Assembly (NCBI RefSeq): GCF_036388275.1
Contig: NZ_DASVSF010000083.1
Span: forward strand, 1-64,000
Direction: 5' to 3'
From: Longimicrobium sp.
GTDB lineage: Bacteria > Gemmatimonadota > Gemmatimonadetes > Longimicrobiales > Longimicrobiaceae
Length of the DNA stretch: 64,000 nucleotides
A program made the translations under genes and the position numbers. This document shows, in pieces, positions 28,701 through 37,465 of this stretch. A model generated the notes under the pieces. The model was not told the DNA's origin, ran no database searches, and saw only the letters and a list, made by a program, of their open reading frames with translations. Each line of letters starts with the position of its first letter. Position 1 is the stretch's first letter.

Positions 28701-29290
28701 GCTGCGGCTATCTGGCCTTGCTCCTGGACGATCTGCCGCAGGCGGAGGCGGACTTAGAGCGGTGCGAGGCCGAACTCGCGACGGTCAGCCGGGAGGTGCT
28801 CCGCGTGCGACTTCACCTCAACCGGGGGCTCCTTCACCTCCTCCACGGCCGTTTGGCTGATGCTCGGTTAAGCCTGGAGGAGGGGGCGCGGCTGGGGGTG
28901 AAGTACGGGACCTTCCGGCGCTTGTGGCGGGTGGACGCGAATTTGTCGACGCTTTTTGAGGCGCTCGGCGAGCCGGATCGCGTCCTGTCCTACGACCGTA
29001 GGAGCCTACAGGGCGTACGTGTACGCGCTGAGCAGGAGCGTGGGTTTGGCGCGAAGGCGCCCTGGCTTGCTCAGCGGCACGTGCTCCCCGCGATAAACGT
29101 TGCACTGCGCGCGCGGGAGGGCTCACTTGAGCATGAGGAGCTGCTCTCCATCCTCCCGGCCGAGGCGAGGGTAGAGGTGGAGCGTCTGGCGTGCGCAGCA
29201 GCCGATCGGGGCCACGATCCGCTTCCAGGCAAGCTCGAGTATCACTTCAAGCAGGTCCGTACCCGTCTCCGTGCGCTGGTGACCGAGTAA
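25736..29290 (+). CDS. PD-(D/E)XK nuclease - STAND-type NTPase - TPR-like protein
   Basis: 1,184 residues in three parts. Residues ~20-165 form an Mrr-like restriction fold with D62 in HDGGRDGEG and E89-V-K91 in WVEVKH. Residues ~195-320 are an uncharacterised spacer. Residues ~335-620 form a P-loop NTPase: Walker A GAAGTGKS (K356), Walker B VVLVVEDLH (E471/D472), and a TSRP sensor, like STAND/AAA16 proteins. The C-terminal half is repetitive helical, TPR-like (for example AARHHEEAEARYARANE, QAEADLERCEAELATVS). Nuclease-STAND-repeat order is that of antiviral NTPases (Avs-type), where the repeats sense a phage protein and trigger the nuclease. The start may be GTG 25736 or ATG 25763; neither has a Shine-Dalgarno. 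Its 3' end overlaps the opposing gene by 44 bp. Confidence 0.75.
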   Translation: MASTSDNTIMSSPADPPPDASALRMWGWQEFERFAVDVLSRCYAASGITIEPTAFQHDGGRDGEGIYIFQSGYTENGDDLNLVLRIWVEVKHTGRGSINMNRVGGHVILASNQQVNKLVLVTNTRFAERVIREMRTFCFNNRLSCAFVDGRRLLRLTTLPLNSTAHLPATAVTTPVRAPGSALAPGAVRRRPAVSLRLSADLFTTDAELNAAVVKLEPGEPLFIIADYDAGDPPLRTGEHCGILSSPPYAGRLSIYSTTCLPPLLANERCRTVYVAYPEPGASLDACDFKVGVRGGRRKVTLDCTGSALVGEQVLFPTDLTSQRLRTAAVCDQVDQWLQHGGIGLVGIRGAAGTGKSHLIQRLRRRWLTAGPLEITVRGGVFRDASGIFRRVTRAALSLPSFEPADAAGALVRQLLVKGGLHERAADRMAGLLLAIWEGGTSGTVPQDLAETLMAVLSFASTHRPVVLVVEDLHELQPSGLQLLLGALQLLRHGSRGRVLFVATSRPLIESGGLSAHEPLSDPLQSVFEFLGSGLVDLPAPGAADARALLRATVDGLDAPLADLIIGQVGSTPFALKEAVIFLEQKGWIQRVRPGEGAVFAIENLDAFRRRISTQALTGATRNRLALLITKLQVGYPALDNFLGAGAVWGRTFPLKAAAMASGGDEGFLDVQLERELFRWEILRTAWEEGEVVGEFAHDLIRTALLDRVDTPQLERLSRGLLHAEGGRLPPVSRARLAYCAGDATACERMAGEAAERATEEGQHWDALQARLLELAVVDPDRFGDLAGSEDLFGLVAIDEGMRHLPRTLAASYRPDRMHRAFALILECMARLARIGVGRQHGFEPLFTEGTMLARHLGDELGRARLEYFQGFSDLERDDFTSAARHHEEAEARYARANEDGPERLENLFRLFLCARQSGDLSRANEILDYVERTRGSRLTPAESARLLDYRGYALLYVDPPSAMPFWRDAHRISLGAAGRDTPVKYLISCGYLALLLDDLPQAEADLERCEAELATVSREVLRVRLHLNRGLLHLLHGRLADARLSLEEGARLGVKYGTFRRLWRVDANLSTLFEALGEPDRVLSYDRRSLQGVRVRAEQERGFGAKAPWLAQRHVLPAINVALRAREGSLEHEELLSILPAEARVEVERLACAAADRGHDPLPGKLEYHFKQVRTRLRALVTE

Positions 29291-30938
29291 GCCCGCTGCG
29301 GAACACCGCCTCCGGCCATCCCGCGAGGTACCGGGCGTAGTCGCCGACCCGCTCGGCATCTCCCTTCACCGTCCGGTCCAGCAGGTGGTGGAGGATGAAC
29401 ACCAGCAGCCAGGTCGCGGCGAGCACGAAATCGCGCTGTTCGGGCATGAGCCTGCGGAGGTGGACCAAGGCGAACGGCAGGCTCTGTTCGAAGAGCCTGC
29501 CGTCGCTGTACAGCCAGTGGATCAGGTCCATCGGCCCCACCGCGAACATGGCCGTGTCCAAGTCGCAGGTGACAAGCCGCGACGGTCCCTGCAGCACGTG
29601 CATAGGCTTCAAGCTTCCGTGGCAAAGCTCCGGCCGCGCTACAATAAAGGGACAAGCATGAAGAAAGGTTTCGACAACCCCCTCCACGCGGGCGGCGACG
29701 TCGGTCGGCAGCGCCCACGTGCGGCGCCGAACGTGGAAGGCGATCCGCATCAGTTCCGCTTGGGGATGTGTCCTTTGGAACCGCGCGATCCCCCCAGTGA
29801 GCGGCGCGTTAACTTGGGCCGAGGCGTTATCCAGCGTGCCTAGGGCAGCCTCGCTGCCTTGATGTGCGAGGATGCGGAGCGCGTCCAAGTAGCGGCCGAT
29901 TGCGGATGGCTCCGCCACCCCCGCGCCGAATACGCTGAACTCCCTCATCAGCGCCATCCCGGTCGCGAGCGTTACGTCACAGGCGGGCTTACACCACTGG
30001 GTCACCAGCAATCCGCGCTTGTTGCAGGACGCCACCAGCCGCGGTGCAAGGCCGGACGCGTCTAGGATCCGGTATCTCGCCACGATTTCCGCAGAGCGCG
30101 TAGGAGGATTAAGGCGAAGGGGGAGCGGAAAGATAGTAGTGAGCCGGGGCGGCCGCGCAGCAATGATCTTGGCGTGCAGCGCGTCCCCACCGACGATGAG
30201 CCTCGCACCTGTCTGGCTCCGCCCTGAGCTGTTGCTGAAGCACTCGATCCGCCTGCCGAGCAGGGCCTCGAACGCGGGAACCGCCTCCTCCACGGCGAAT
30301 CCACGCCACTGCTCTACTGGCGGCGCGGACAGCTGGTCCCCCGGGTCCGTCCCGCGGGTCACCACCTCGTATAGGCGGTCGTATACGAGAGAGGCGTCAA
30401 ACCGCCGACGGATCCAGACCTCTCCGTTTTCACCCTGCCAAGCTGCCTTCTGCGGGCTACGCAGGAACCCCGTCAACGCGTTTGCGAGCGCTTGAGGCGA
30501 GTCGACCGGGACAAGCTCGCCCGTAAGTCCAGGCACCACCGTGTCCTGAAAGCCGCCAGTGCGGGTTGCGATCACCGGGCATCCGCACGCCATCGCCTCG
30601 ACGGCCACCAGCCCAAACGGTTCGTAAAGGGAAGGCATCACCAGCACCCGCCCACGCGAGTAGATCTCGGCCAGCGAGTCTCCTTCCACGTGTCCCCAAG
30701 CTACACAACGCCCCGCGCGCTGGAGGCGCCGCATTCCTGGATGCCAAGCGGCGAACTGGCGCAGGAACGCGCGTTCCTGCTCATTTCCCCCAATCAGCCA
30801 CACGATGTATGCGGGCAGGTCTGGGAGCGCCTCCAGCAGGAGGAGTGCGTCAGCCAGCGTCGTTAGGCCCTTCGCTGAAACGATCGGACGCCCGGCGAAC
30901 AAGATGATCGGCGCTTCGAGGTCTTCTGCCATAGACAT
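29247..30938 (-). CDS. Glycosyltransferase C-terminal half fused to a kinase-fold domain (frameshifted)
   Basis: 563 residues. The first ~190 are the nucleotide-sugar-binding half of a GT4-type GT-B glycosyltransferase: ILFAGRPIVSAKGL and the donor-site block SLYEPFGLVAVEAMACGCPV. Residues ~230-550 resemble the aminoglycoside/choline phosphotransferase fold, with HGSLKPMHVL (about 444) and CDLDTA. The usual catalytic Asp of HGD is Ser here (codon at 29613-29615), so this part may bind rather than phosphorylate. The missing N-terminal GT half is the next entry, in another frame; together they would make about 760 residues. It converges on the nuclease-NTPase gene. Confidence 0.7.
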   Translation of the reverse strand: MSMAEDLEAPIILFAGRPIVSAKGLTTLADALLLLEALPDLPAYIVWLIGGNEQERAFLRQFAAWHPGMRRLQRAGRCVAWGHVEGDSLAEIYSRGRVLVMPSLYEPFGLVAVEAMACGCPVIATRTGGFQDTVVPGLTGELVPVDSPQALANALTGFLRSPQKAAWQGENGEVWIRRRFDASLVYDRLYEVVTRGTDPGDQLSAPPVEQWRGFAVEEAVPAFEALLGRRIECFSNSSGRSQTGARLIVGGDALHAKIIAARPPRLTTIFPLPLRLNPPTRSAEIVARYRILDASGLAPRLVASCNKRGLLVTQWCKPACDVTLATGMALMREFSVFGAGVAEPSAIGRYLDALRILAHQGSEAALGTLDNASAQVNAPLTGGIARFQRTHPQAELMRIAFHVRRRTWALPTDVAARVEGVVETFLHACPFIVARPELCHGSLKPMHVLQGPSRLVTCDLDTAMFAVGPMDLIHWLYSDGRLFEQSLPFALVHLRRLMPEQRDFVLAATWLLVFILHHLLDRTVKGDAERVGDYARYLAGWPEAVFRSGLTRSPAHGDGYGPA

Positions 30939-31533
30939 TCAGGTCCACTCCGGGCGGAATGCAGAAAATCTTCTCGGGGTTCACCGCGGGGTACAGGCTC
31001 AGTAGGTCCTGCCTCTCGCGCGTGGAACCGGTAATGACGTAACGTGCATGCGCGAACACGTTGTCCTCGCAGGCCAGCCAAAAATCGCTGATCTTGTCCT
31101 TGGATTCGCCGCTTGCCCGCTTTGCTCTCCCCAAGGTCAGGACATAATGGGTGTGGCTGATTGAAGGTGGGCAGAGCCGCGCGGCCACCTCTCCTGAGAG
31201 CCAGTTGTAGGAGACCAGACAGTCGAAAGACCCCGGAGTAAGGTCGATAGTCGCCCCGACCGCCTCAGTCATCTCATCCAGCAGACCGGCGCAAGCGTAG
31301 TACGGCATGCGCTCGGGAGGTCCGACCGGAATGCGATGAATTCGGCACCGTGCACCGAGTTGCTCGAACGTTGCCTTGTCCGTAGAGTTGCGGCGGCAGA
31401 CGTAAGTGATGGTCGCGCCGCGTCGGACGAAATGACGTCCCATGTCGAACATAACCCTATGGGAGCCGCCATGCCGCCCGTGCCCGGGCGGATCGAAGGG
31501 ATCGTCCGTCAGGCAAAGCACACAAATCTGCAT
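30850..31533 (-). CDS. Glycosyltransferase N-terminal half (GT4-like, frameshifted)
   Basis: Residues from ATG 31533 (MQICVLCLTDDPFDPPGHGR) show the acceptor-side half of a GT-B enzyme: GGSHRVMFDMGRHFVRRGATITYVCRR, SYNWLSGEVAARL, and the inter-domain motif IPPGVDLNVYG. Right after this motif, near 30940, the frame runs into 25 unrelated residues and stops. The continuing C-terminal half is one base out of register and starts with overlapping ATGs. This indicates a +1/-2 indel (pseudogene or assembly error) or, less likely, two coupled polypeptides. The frame is open up to 31605, but the extension is not GT-like and contains the 16-nt motif. Confidence 0.65.
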   Translation of the reverse strand: MQICVLCLTDDPFDPPGHGRHGGSHRVMFDMGRHFVRRGATITYVCRRNSTDKATFEQLGARCRIHRIPVGPPERMPYYACAGLLDEMTEAVGATIDLTPGSFDCLVSYNWLSGEVAARLCPPSISHTHYVLTLGRAKRASGESKDKISDFWLACEDNVFAHARYVITGSTRERQDLLSLYPAVNPEKIFCIPPGVDLNVYGRRPRSADHLVRRASDRFSEGPNDAG

Positions 31534-31536
31534 CGA

Positions 31537-31552
31537 ATAATCAGTAGTTATC
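31537..31552 (-). promoter_or_regulatory. Shared 16-nt upstream motif, copy 2
   Basis: On the minus strand it reads GATAACTACTGATTAT, identical to 25700-25715, and ends 3 nt before ATG 31533. If GATAAC acts as a -10 box the transcript would be leaderless or nearly so. Confidence 0.55.
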
Positions 31553-31847
31553 GAACAGAGCACCCGGAGCATGTAGAGGACGTTCTCAGAGGGAGAATCT
31601 AACATGCTGCCAGCCAGAAAGCCACAGATGTGTCAATCCCTGTCCGCAGAGCAGTTGCGGTTCCGAGCCATTGTGTCACAAGGTTGGGCATTCTCTTTGT
31701 AGTGAGGTACGTTAAGCACCTAGTCGTGTGCGGCTAGTCTGGTAGGCTGCGTGTCCCGTCTATACCAGTGCCCGCGACCACCTGGGCCCCGCGCGCGTAG
31801 GCGCTGCTATTCTGTCCCAGGGTAACTCCAAGATTGGTGTCTTCTCG

Positions 31848-32660
31848 ATGTGGTCATTGATTGCTCTTATCGTGGCGGTGCTGGTGACATCTTACCTCCG
31901 CCGTTGGCTTACAGCGCGTCCCTCGCATGATCGCCAGTGGCGGCCAGATCAAGCCACCATACCAGGGGTCACGATTTGCGAAGGCGTGGTGCACGTGCGC
32001 AACGTGCGCGACTTTCACTACCGCCCCCCGGGAGATCCCACACCGCGGTTTCGTGAACGGACTGTCTCCCTAGACCAGCTGCAGCGCGTGTGGTATTCAG
32101 TCATTCCGTTTCGGGATCGCTGGCGAGGCTTGGCACACGCCTTTGTAACCTTCGAGATCTCAGGAGGTGAGTACGTCAGCATCTCCATTGAAGCACGTAA
32201 GGTCGCAGGCAGGAAGTACTCGCTCTGGGAGGGGGCGCTACGGTCGTACGAGCTTATGATTTTGATCGCAGAGGAGCGAGACATGATGGGTGCGCGAGCT
32301 GTTGCCGGTCGCAATCGCGTTCATCTCTATCCTCTGCGGCTCACCCCTGAGGACACTCGCGTACTTTTTCTTGAGCTTGTCGGCGCCGCGCGGGCTATTG
32401 AGGAGCGGCCCGTTTTTTACAACACAATTACGGATAATTGCACGACGCGGATACTCGGGGCTATCCACCGCACCGTACCTAACCGGGTGCCGGCTACCGC
32501 CAGATGGGTATTTCCAGGCTTGTCCGACCGCCTCCTCCACAAGTGTGGATTGCTGGATACTGACCTGAAGTTCGAACAGGCCCGCCATTACTTTGACGTC
32601 ACTGAGCGTGTTCGCGCCTTTATCACTCGGCGCGACTTCTCCACCCGCATCCGGACCTAA
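31848..32660 (+). CDS. DUF4105-like membrane-anchored protein
   Basis: 270 residues. One N-terminal transmembrane segment (WSLIALIVAVLVTSYL) anchors a domain with marks of the DUF4105 (Lnb-type, NlpC/P60-related) family: GLAHAFVTFEISGGEYVSISIEARK carries the His, and FYNTITDNCTTRIL carries the NC cysteine. In Bacteroidota a related domain acts on lipoprotein N-termini; the role here is unknown. ATG 31848 has no clear Shine-Dalgarno. The 315-nt spacer to the glycosyltransferase ATG (31534-31847) is AT-richer and contains no gene I can support. Confidence 0.75.
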   Translation: MWSLIALIVAVLVTSYLRRWLTARPSHDRQWRPDQATIPGVTICEGVVHVRNVRDFHYRPPGDPTPRFRERTVSLDQLQRVWYSVIPFRDRWRGLAHAFVTFEISGGEYVSISIEARKVAGRKYSLWEGALRSYELMILIAEERDMMGARAVAGRNRVHLYPLRLTPEDTRVLFLELVGAARAIEERPVFYNTITDNCTTRILGAIHRTVPNRVPATARWVFPGLSDRLLHKCGLLDTDLKFEQARHYFDVTERVRAFITRRDFSTRIRT

Positions 32661-32764
32661 CAACTGCCTTGACCATTAAGCATCGGCAACCGCACACAAG
32701 GCGGGTATCGCTGCATGGAACACCTCTGACATCGCCTTTGATGTTGCTAAGCTGTTACAGCAGA

Positions 32765-33709
32765 TCAGAATAGGTCAGCTACCACACGTAATCGGCGTCG
32801 CGGGTGCTTTGTCGCTAGCACCTCGCGCTGATTCCGGGCATTGACGTGGGTATAGATTTGTGTTGTTGCAATAGAACTGTGGCCAAGCAGGTGTTGGATA
32901 TGGCGTATGTCCACCCCTTCCTCCAGTAGCAGGGTGGCGACAGAGTGGCGGAGCAGGTGGGGACGGACTGGCATTTCTATGCCGGCCCGCATCGCGTGAC
33001 GCTTCAGCAGGGCGCGCACTGATTGCTCGGATAGGCGGCGGCCGCAGCGATTGAGGAAGAAGTATGACTCCCGTGGCGATACAGCATCCCGGCTGGTGAG
33101 GTACGCGGCCAACGCGGCGATGATCGGGGGAGTGCAGAGTTGCACAACGCGCTCTTTGCCGCCTTTTCCAAGAATGCGCATCCAGCCGTCGCGTAGATTT
33201 ACGTCCCCCACTTCGAGGTGACAGATCTCCGAGACGCGCGCGCCGGTGGCGAAGATTGCCTCTAACACGGCGGTGTCGCGTGCCAAGATGAAGTCATCCA
33301 TGGAGGACGCCGGGCCCACGCCCCGTTGCGCGTACAGGAACCGGAAGAGGCGCTCCACCTCAGTGAGCGGGATGGTACGAGGTACACGCCGCGTCTCTCG
33401 GATCTTCACGTCCATCGTACGGAATGGCGTAGTGGATATTGTTCCTTCGCGCTCTAGGCATCGGAAGAACGCCTTGAGTGTCGCCACTTTTCGCTTCACT
33501 GTCTTCTCGCTGTACGGCTCAAACAGCTGCTGTATGTAGGCGCGGAGTTCGAGCTTCCCCACCAGCGCGACATCGGCTAGTGCCAGGGGCGGAAGCGCCC
33601 GGGCGAACTGGGCTAGGTCCGTGTCATACGCAGCAAGCGTCCGAGGGCTGAGGTTCTTCTCATACCTGCAGTGGAACACGAAGCTCTCAATCGCCTCGGC
33701 GACGGTCAT
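32765..33709 (-). CDS. Tyrosine recombinase/integrase (XerC/D-like)
   Basis: 314 residues. The N-terminal SAM-like core-binding domain (AIESFVFHCRYEKNLSPRTLAAYDTDL) is followed by the catalytic domain. The R-H-R-H-Y set is visible: Arg in ATGARVSEICHLEVGD, HLLRHSVATLL (H-xx-R), LLGHSSIATTQIYTHV (His and the nucleophilic Tyr). It is Xer-like in size, but its place at the edge of a compositionally distinct island suggests a mobile-element integrase rather than the housekeeping Xer. ATG 33709. About 80 bp separate it from the lpdA terminator. Confidence 0.9.
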   Translation of the reverse strand: MTVAEAIESFVFHCRYEKNLSPRTLAAYDTDLAQFARALPPLALADVALVGKLELRAYIQQLFEPYSEKTVKRKVATLKAFFRCLEREGTISTTPFRTMDVKIRETRRVPRTIPLTEVERLFRFLYAQRGVGPASSMDDFILARDTAVLEAIFATGARVSEICHLEVGDVNLRDGWMRILGKGGKERVVQLCTPPIIAALAAYLTSRDAVSPRESYFFLNRCGRRLSEQSVRALLKRHAMRAGIEMPVRPHLLRHSVATLLLEEGVDIRHIQHLLGHSSIATTQIYTHVNARNQREVLATKHPRRRLRVVADLF

Positions 33710-33791
33710 CGGCTAGTCCTGTGCGGGTGCGGAGGGACAGAACAAGTGCACAACGTAGACAGATTGGCGGCTGACGCGCGGCCAAATGCTT

Positions 33792-33828
33792 CGAGGCCGG
33801 CTCCGGAGTGATCCCGGAGCCGGCCTCG
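33792..33828. terminator. Hairpin terminator downstream of lpdA
   Basis: A perfect 15-bp stem: CGAGGCCGGCTCCGG (33792-33806) with CCGGAGCCGGCCTCG (33814-33828). No long T run. It marks the right limit of the island. Confidence 0.7.
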
Positions 33829-33854
33829 GCGTCTTCATCGGTGCGGCGCGTGCG

Positions 33855-35258
<1,404 letters not shown>

Positions 35259-35350
35259 CGCTCACCTCAGGTTGCGAGTGGTCGCAGTCCGCCGCGCGAG
35301 CGACGGGGGGACCAAAGTACGGAGTGTGGCGCGGGGGAGCAACTTGTTGG

Positions 35351-35485
35351 GCCTCACGCAGAGGCGCAGAGCCGCAGAGAGAGACAACAGAGCAACCGCC
35401 AACCAGAAAAAGGAGGAGAACCGGGCTGATCCAGTTCTCCCCTCTGTCGTTTCTCTTCCTGCGTCTCTGCGGCTCTTCGTGAGGC
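35351..35485. repeat. Family F long inverted repeat
   Basis: The arm from 35351 (GCCTCACGCAGAGGCGCAGA) pairs with the arm ending at 35485 (CTCTGCGGCTCTTCGTGAGGC) with a few mismatches. An inner pair, GGAGGAGAAC and GTTCTCCCC, lies at 35412-35440. It sits between the start of lpdA and the end of the EcsC-like gene. Confidence 0.8.
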
Positions 35486-35580
35486 CTTCTTTTCAGCGGA
35501 TCCAGCGAGGCAGCCAGTCCGCGCGCGGCGCCTGGACGATGGTGGCCGTTAGCCGTGGAAGCGCACGAAGGAAGTGGGAA

Positions 35581-36762
35581 TTAGTCTCCATGGGCGTTTT
35601 CTCCGCGGCTGGAAAGGCGCCGCGCGCGAGACCACAGATGGCGCGCGGTGTCGGCGCCGCCGCGCCCGGCGCGGCCGACCAGCCGGGTGAAGCGGCCGCG
35701 GACGGACTGCACGCCCTCCCGCGCACCCCGCAGCGCCTCGTCCAGCTCCGCCGGGCCAAAGCCCAGCTCGCCGGCGATGTGGGCCAGCACCGCTTCTTCC
35801 TCGGACGACACGCCTTCGTCCGCGGCGCCCAGCACGGCCAGGTCCAGCAGCTCTTCGCGCTCGGCCTGGGAAAGGTGCTCCAGGATTTCGCGCTGCTCGC
35901 GGGTGTAGACGGGGACGGTGCCGTCGCCGAGCGCGGCGGCCTGGATGGCCGTCACCGTAGCCTGCCGCAGGCGGGGAAGCGCGGGGTGCATGGCGGCGGG
36001 TGACAGGCCGCGCACCTCCACCCCTGCCTCGTGCGAGAACCGCGCGATGGCGGTGCGCCCGACCGCCAGCGTGCTGACGTAGTTCAGTCCCCCGGCCACC
36101 GCCGCGCCCAGGCCGGGAACCAGGCGGCTCATCCACCGCCGCGCCACCTGCGCCGACGCCGCCTTGGCCGCGGCGTCGCCCGCGCGGGCCGCGCCCAGCG
36201 CCAGCCCGGTGGACGCCAGGAACAGCCCGCGCACCTCGCTGGTGGGGTCCGCCAGCTCCACCCCGTACAACGCGGCGATCTCCAGCCCCAGGTCGCGCTG
36301 CTGCTCGGCGACGAAGTGCCAGTCGGCCACCATTCCCAGCGCGGCCAGGGCGGTGCCCACACCCGGGACCAGGGCGGGAACGGTGGTCGCGGCGCCCGCC
36401 GCGGCGGCGCGTCGGGCGCGCTCGCGGGTGCGCCGCCACGCCAGGTCCGTCGCCGACACGTCCGGGTTGGCCTCACGCAGGGTGCGGATCTCCGCCGCCA
36501 GCTCGTCGGGCCGGCCCTCGGGAACGCGCAGGGCCATCTCCACCGCCTCGCGTAGCCGCCGCGCGATCCGCTCGCGGTCGCCGGGCGACAGCTGGGGAAA
36601 GCGCACGTGGGCCAGCCGCTCGCGCACCTCGCCGGCGGCGGCCTGCGCCATCTCGCGCCACCGGCCGCTCACGCCGTCGTCGTCGGCGTCATCGGGCGGC
36701 GGCGCGCTGGGAACTGGCGCGGAAGCAGGGACGAGCTGGTCTGCGGGAAGGGCGTCGGGCAT
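35581..36762 (-). CDS. EcsC-like protein with TerB-like C-terminal domain
   Basis: 393 residues from ATG 36762 (a TTG at 36795 is in frame). A Pro/Ala-rich N-terminus leads to an EcsC-family region (~110-240) with Gly/Ala-rich membrane-associating segments: TTVPALVPGVGTALAALGMV, ADWHFVAEQQRDLGLEIAAL, SRLVPGLGAAVAGGLNYVST. Residues ~300-355 resemble a TerB helical domain (EELLDLAVLGAADEGVSSEE). EcsC proteins are poorly characterised. No partner genes nearby. Confidence 0.7.
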   Translation of the reverse strand: MPDALPADQLVPASAPVPSAPPPDDADDDGVSGRWREMAQAAAGEVRERLAHVRFPQLSPGDRERIARRLREAVEMALRVPEGRPDELAAEIRTLREANPDVSATDLAWRRTRERARRAAAAGAATTVPALVPGVGTALAALGMVADWHFVAEQQRDLGLEIAALYGVELADPTSEVRGLFLASTGLALGAARAGDAAAKAASAQVARRWMSRLVPGLGAAVAGGLNYVSTLAVGRTAIARFSHEAGVEVRGLSPAAMHPALPRLRQATVTAIQAAALGDGTVPVYTREQREILEHLSQAEREELLDLAVLGAADEGVSSEEEAVLAHIAGELGFGPAELDEALRGAREGVQSVRGRFTRLVGRAGRGGADTARHLWSRARRLSSRGENAHGD

Positions 36763-37015
36763 GGGTGTCCGGTCGGTTGATCCCGGGGGATTCAACCGTG
36801 TGGCAGGGAGATGGGAGCGGCCGGAGCGGCGCGACGGGAACCGTCAGCGCCTGTCGAGCGGGAACGTCGGAACGGAGGGCACGGGTGAGCCCCCCGGCTG
36901 ACTGGCCGAGTCGACTTTCCGAAAAAGATCCGCGTGTTTGCTGGCGATGGCGGGAAGAGGCAAACGGAATGCCGCGGCGGAAACTACGCTCCCCGGGCTG
37001 TCACGATCGTGGAGG

Positions 37016-37377
37016 CCTCGGCTCTGCACGGGCGACTGAAGTCGCTGCAACAGACACACGAAGTCTGCCTTCGCAGACTGGCTTGTTCTCGTGCGAGGAG
37101 GACCGTGTGGCGCGCCCAGCGTGTGTGGCAGATCCCTCGGTCACTGCGGAGTACGGGCGTAGGGGCAGGGATCCCGTGGCCGCTCCTCGGGATGACAGGC
37201 GCGCTCCGGGGCGTACGACCCGCGTGCAGGTCTCGGCTCCGCCCGGGCGACTGAAGTCGCTGCAACGACCACAGAAGTCTGCCTTCGCAGACTGGCTTAC
37301 TTCAGTGCGAGTTGATGTTTGGAGCGCGCCCAGAGTGTGGTGCAGTTCTCCCCCTCTCCCGCTTGCGGGAGAGGGGG
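37016..37377 (+). repeat. Composite intergenic repeat: A, B, A, plus hairpin
   Basis: In the 703-nt spacer 36763-37465 there are module A (hairpins 37032-37045 and 37062-37079), module B (37123-37198), a second A (37247-37260, 37276-37293) and a perfect 13-bp hairpin CCCCCTCTCCCGC / GCGGGAGAGGGGG (37350-37377) that could terminate the Rad52-like gene. No gene is supported here. Confidence 0.85.
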
Positions 37378-37465
37378 CCGGGGGGAGAGGGCAGCCGGGG
37401 ACTGCACGGCCCTCTCCGAAGCGCTCCGACCTGCCTTGGGATGTTTCCGTGCTTCCGCCGACCGC

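Larger units (their letters stand above)
25591..33785. mobile_element. Putative genomic island with tyrosine recombinase
   Basis: Between mscL and the lpdA terminator the base composition drops, AT-rich spacers appear and codon use becomes less GC-biased. The contents are accessory: nuclease-NTPase, frameshifted glycosyltransferase fusion, DUF4105-like protein and a tyrosine recombinase at the right end. None of the A-E modules occurs inside, unlike the flanks. Attachment repeats were not convincingly identified, so the limits are approximate. Confidence 0.65.

Noticed and set aside
25591..33785. Short similarity between island edges (CAGATT...GGCGGCT at about 25597 and 33760) as attachment sites
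   Set aside because: The match is broken by a gap and too short to tell from chance.
33792..33828. The perfect 15-bp inverted repeat as an island attachment core
   Set aside because: It sits just after the lpdA stop and is better explained as a terminator; no second copy exists at the left edge.
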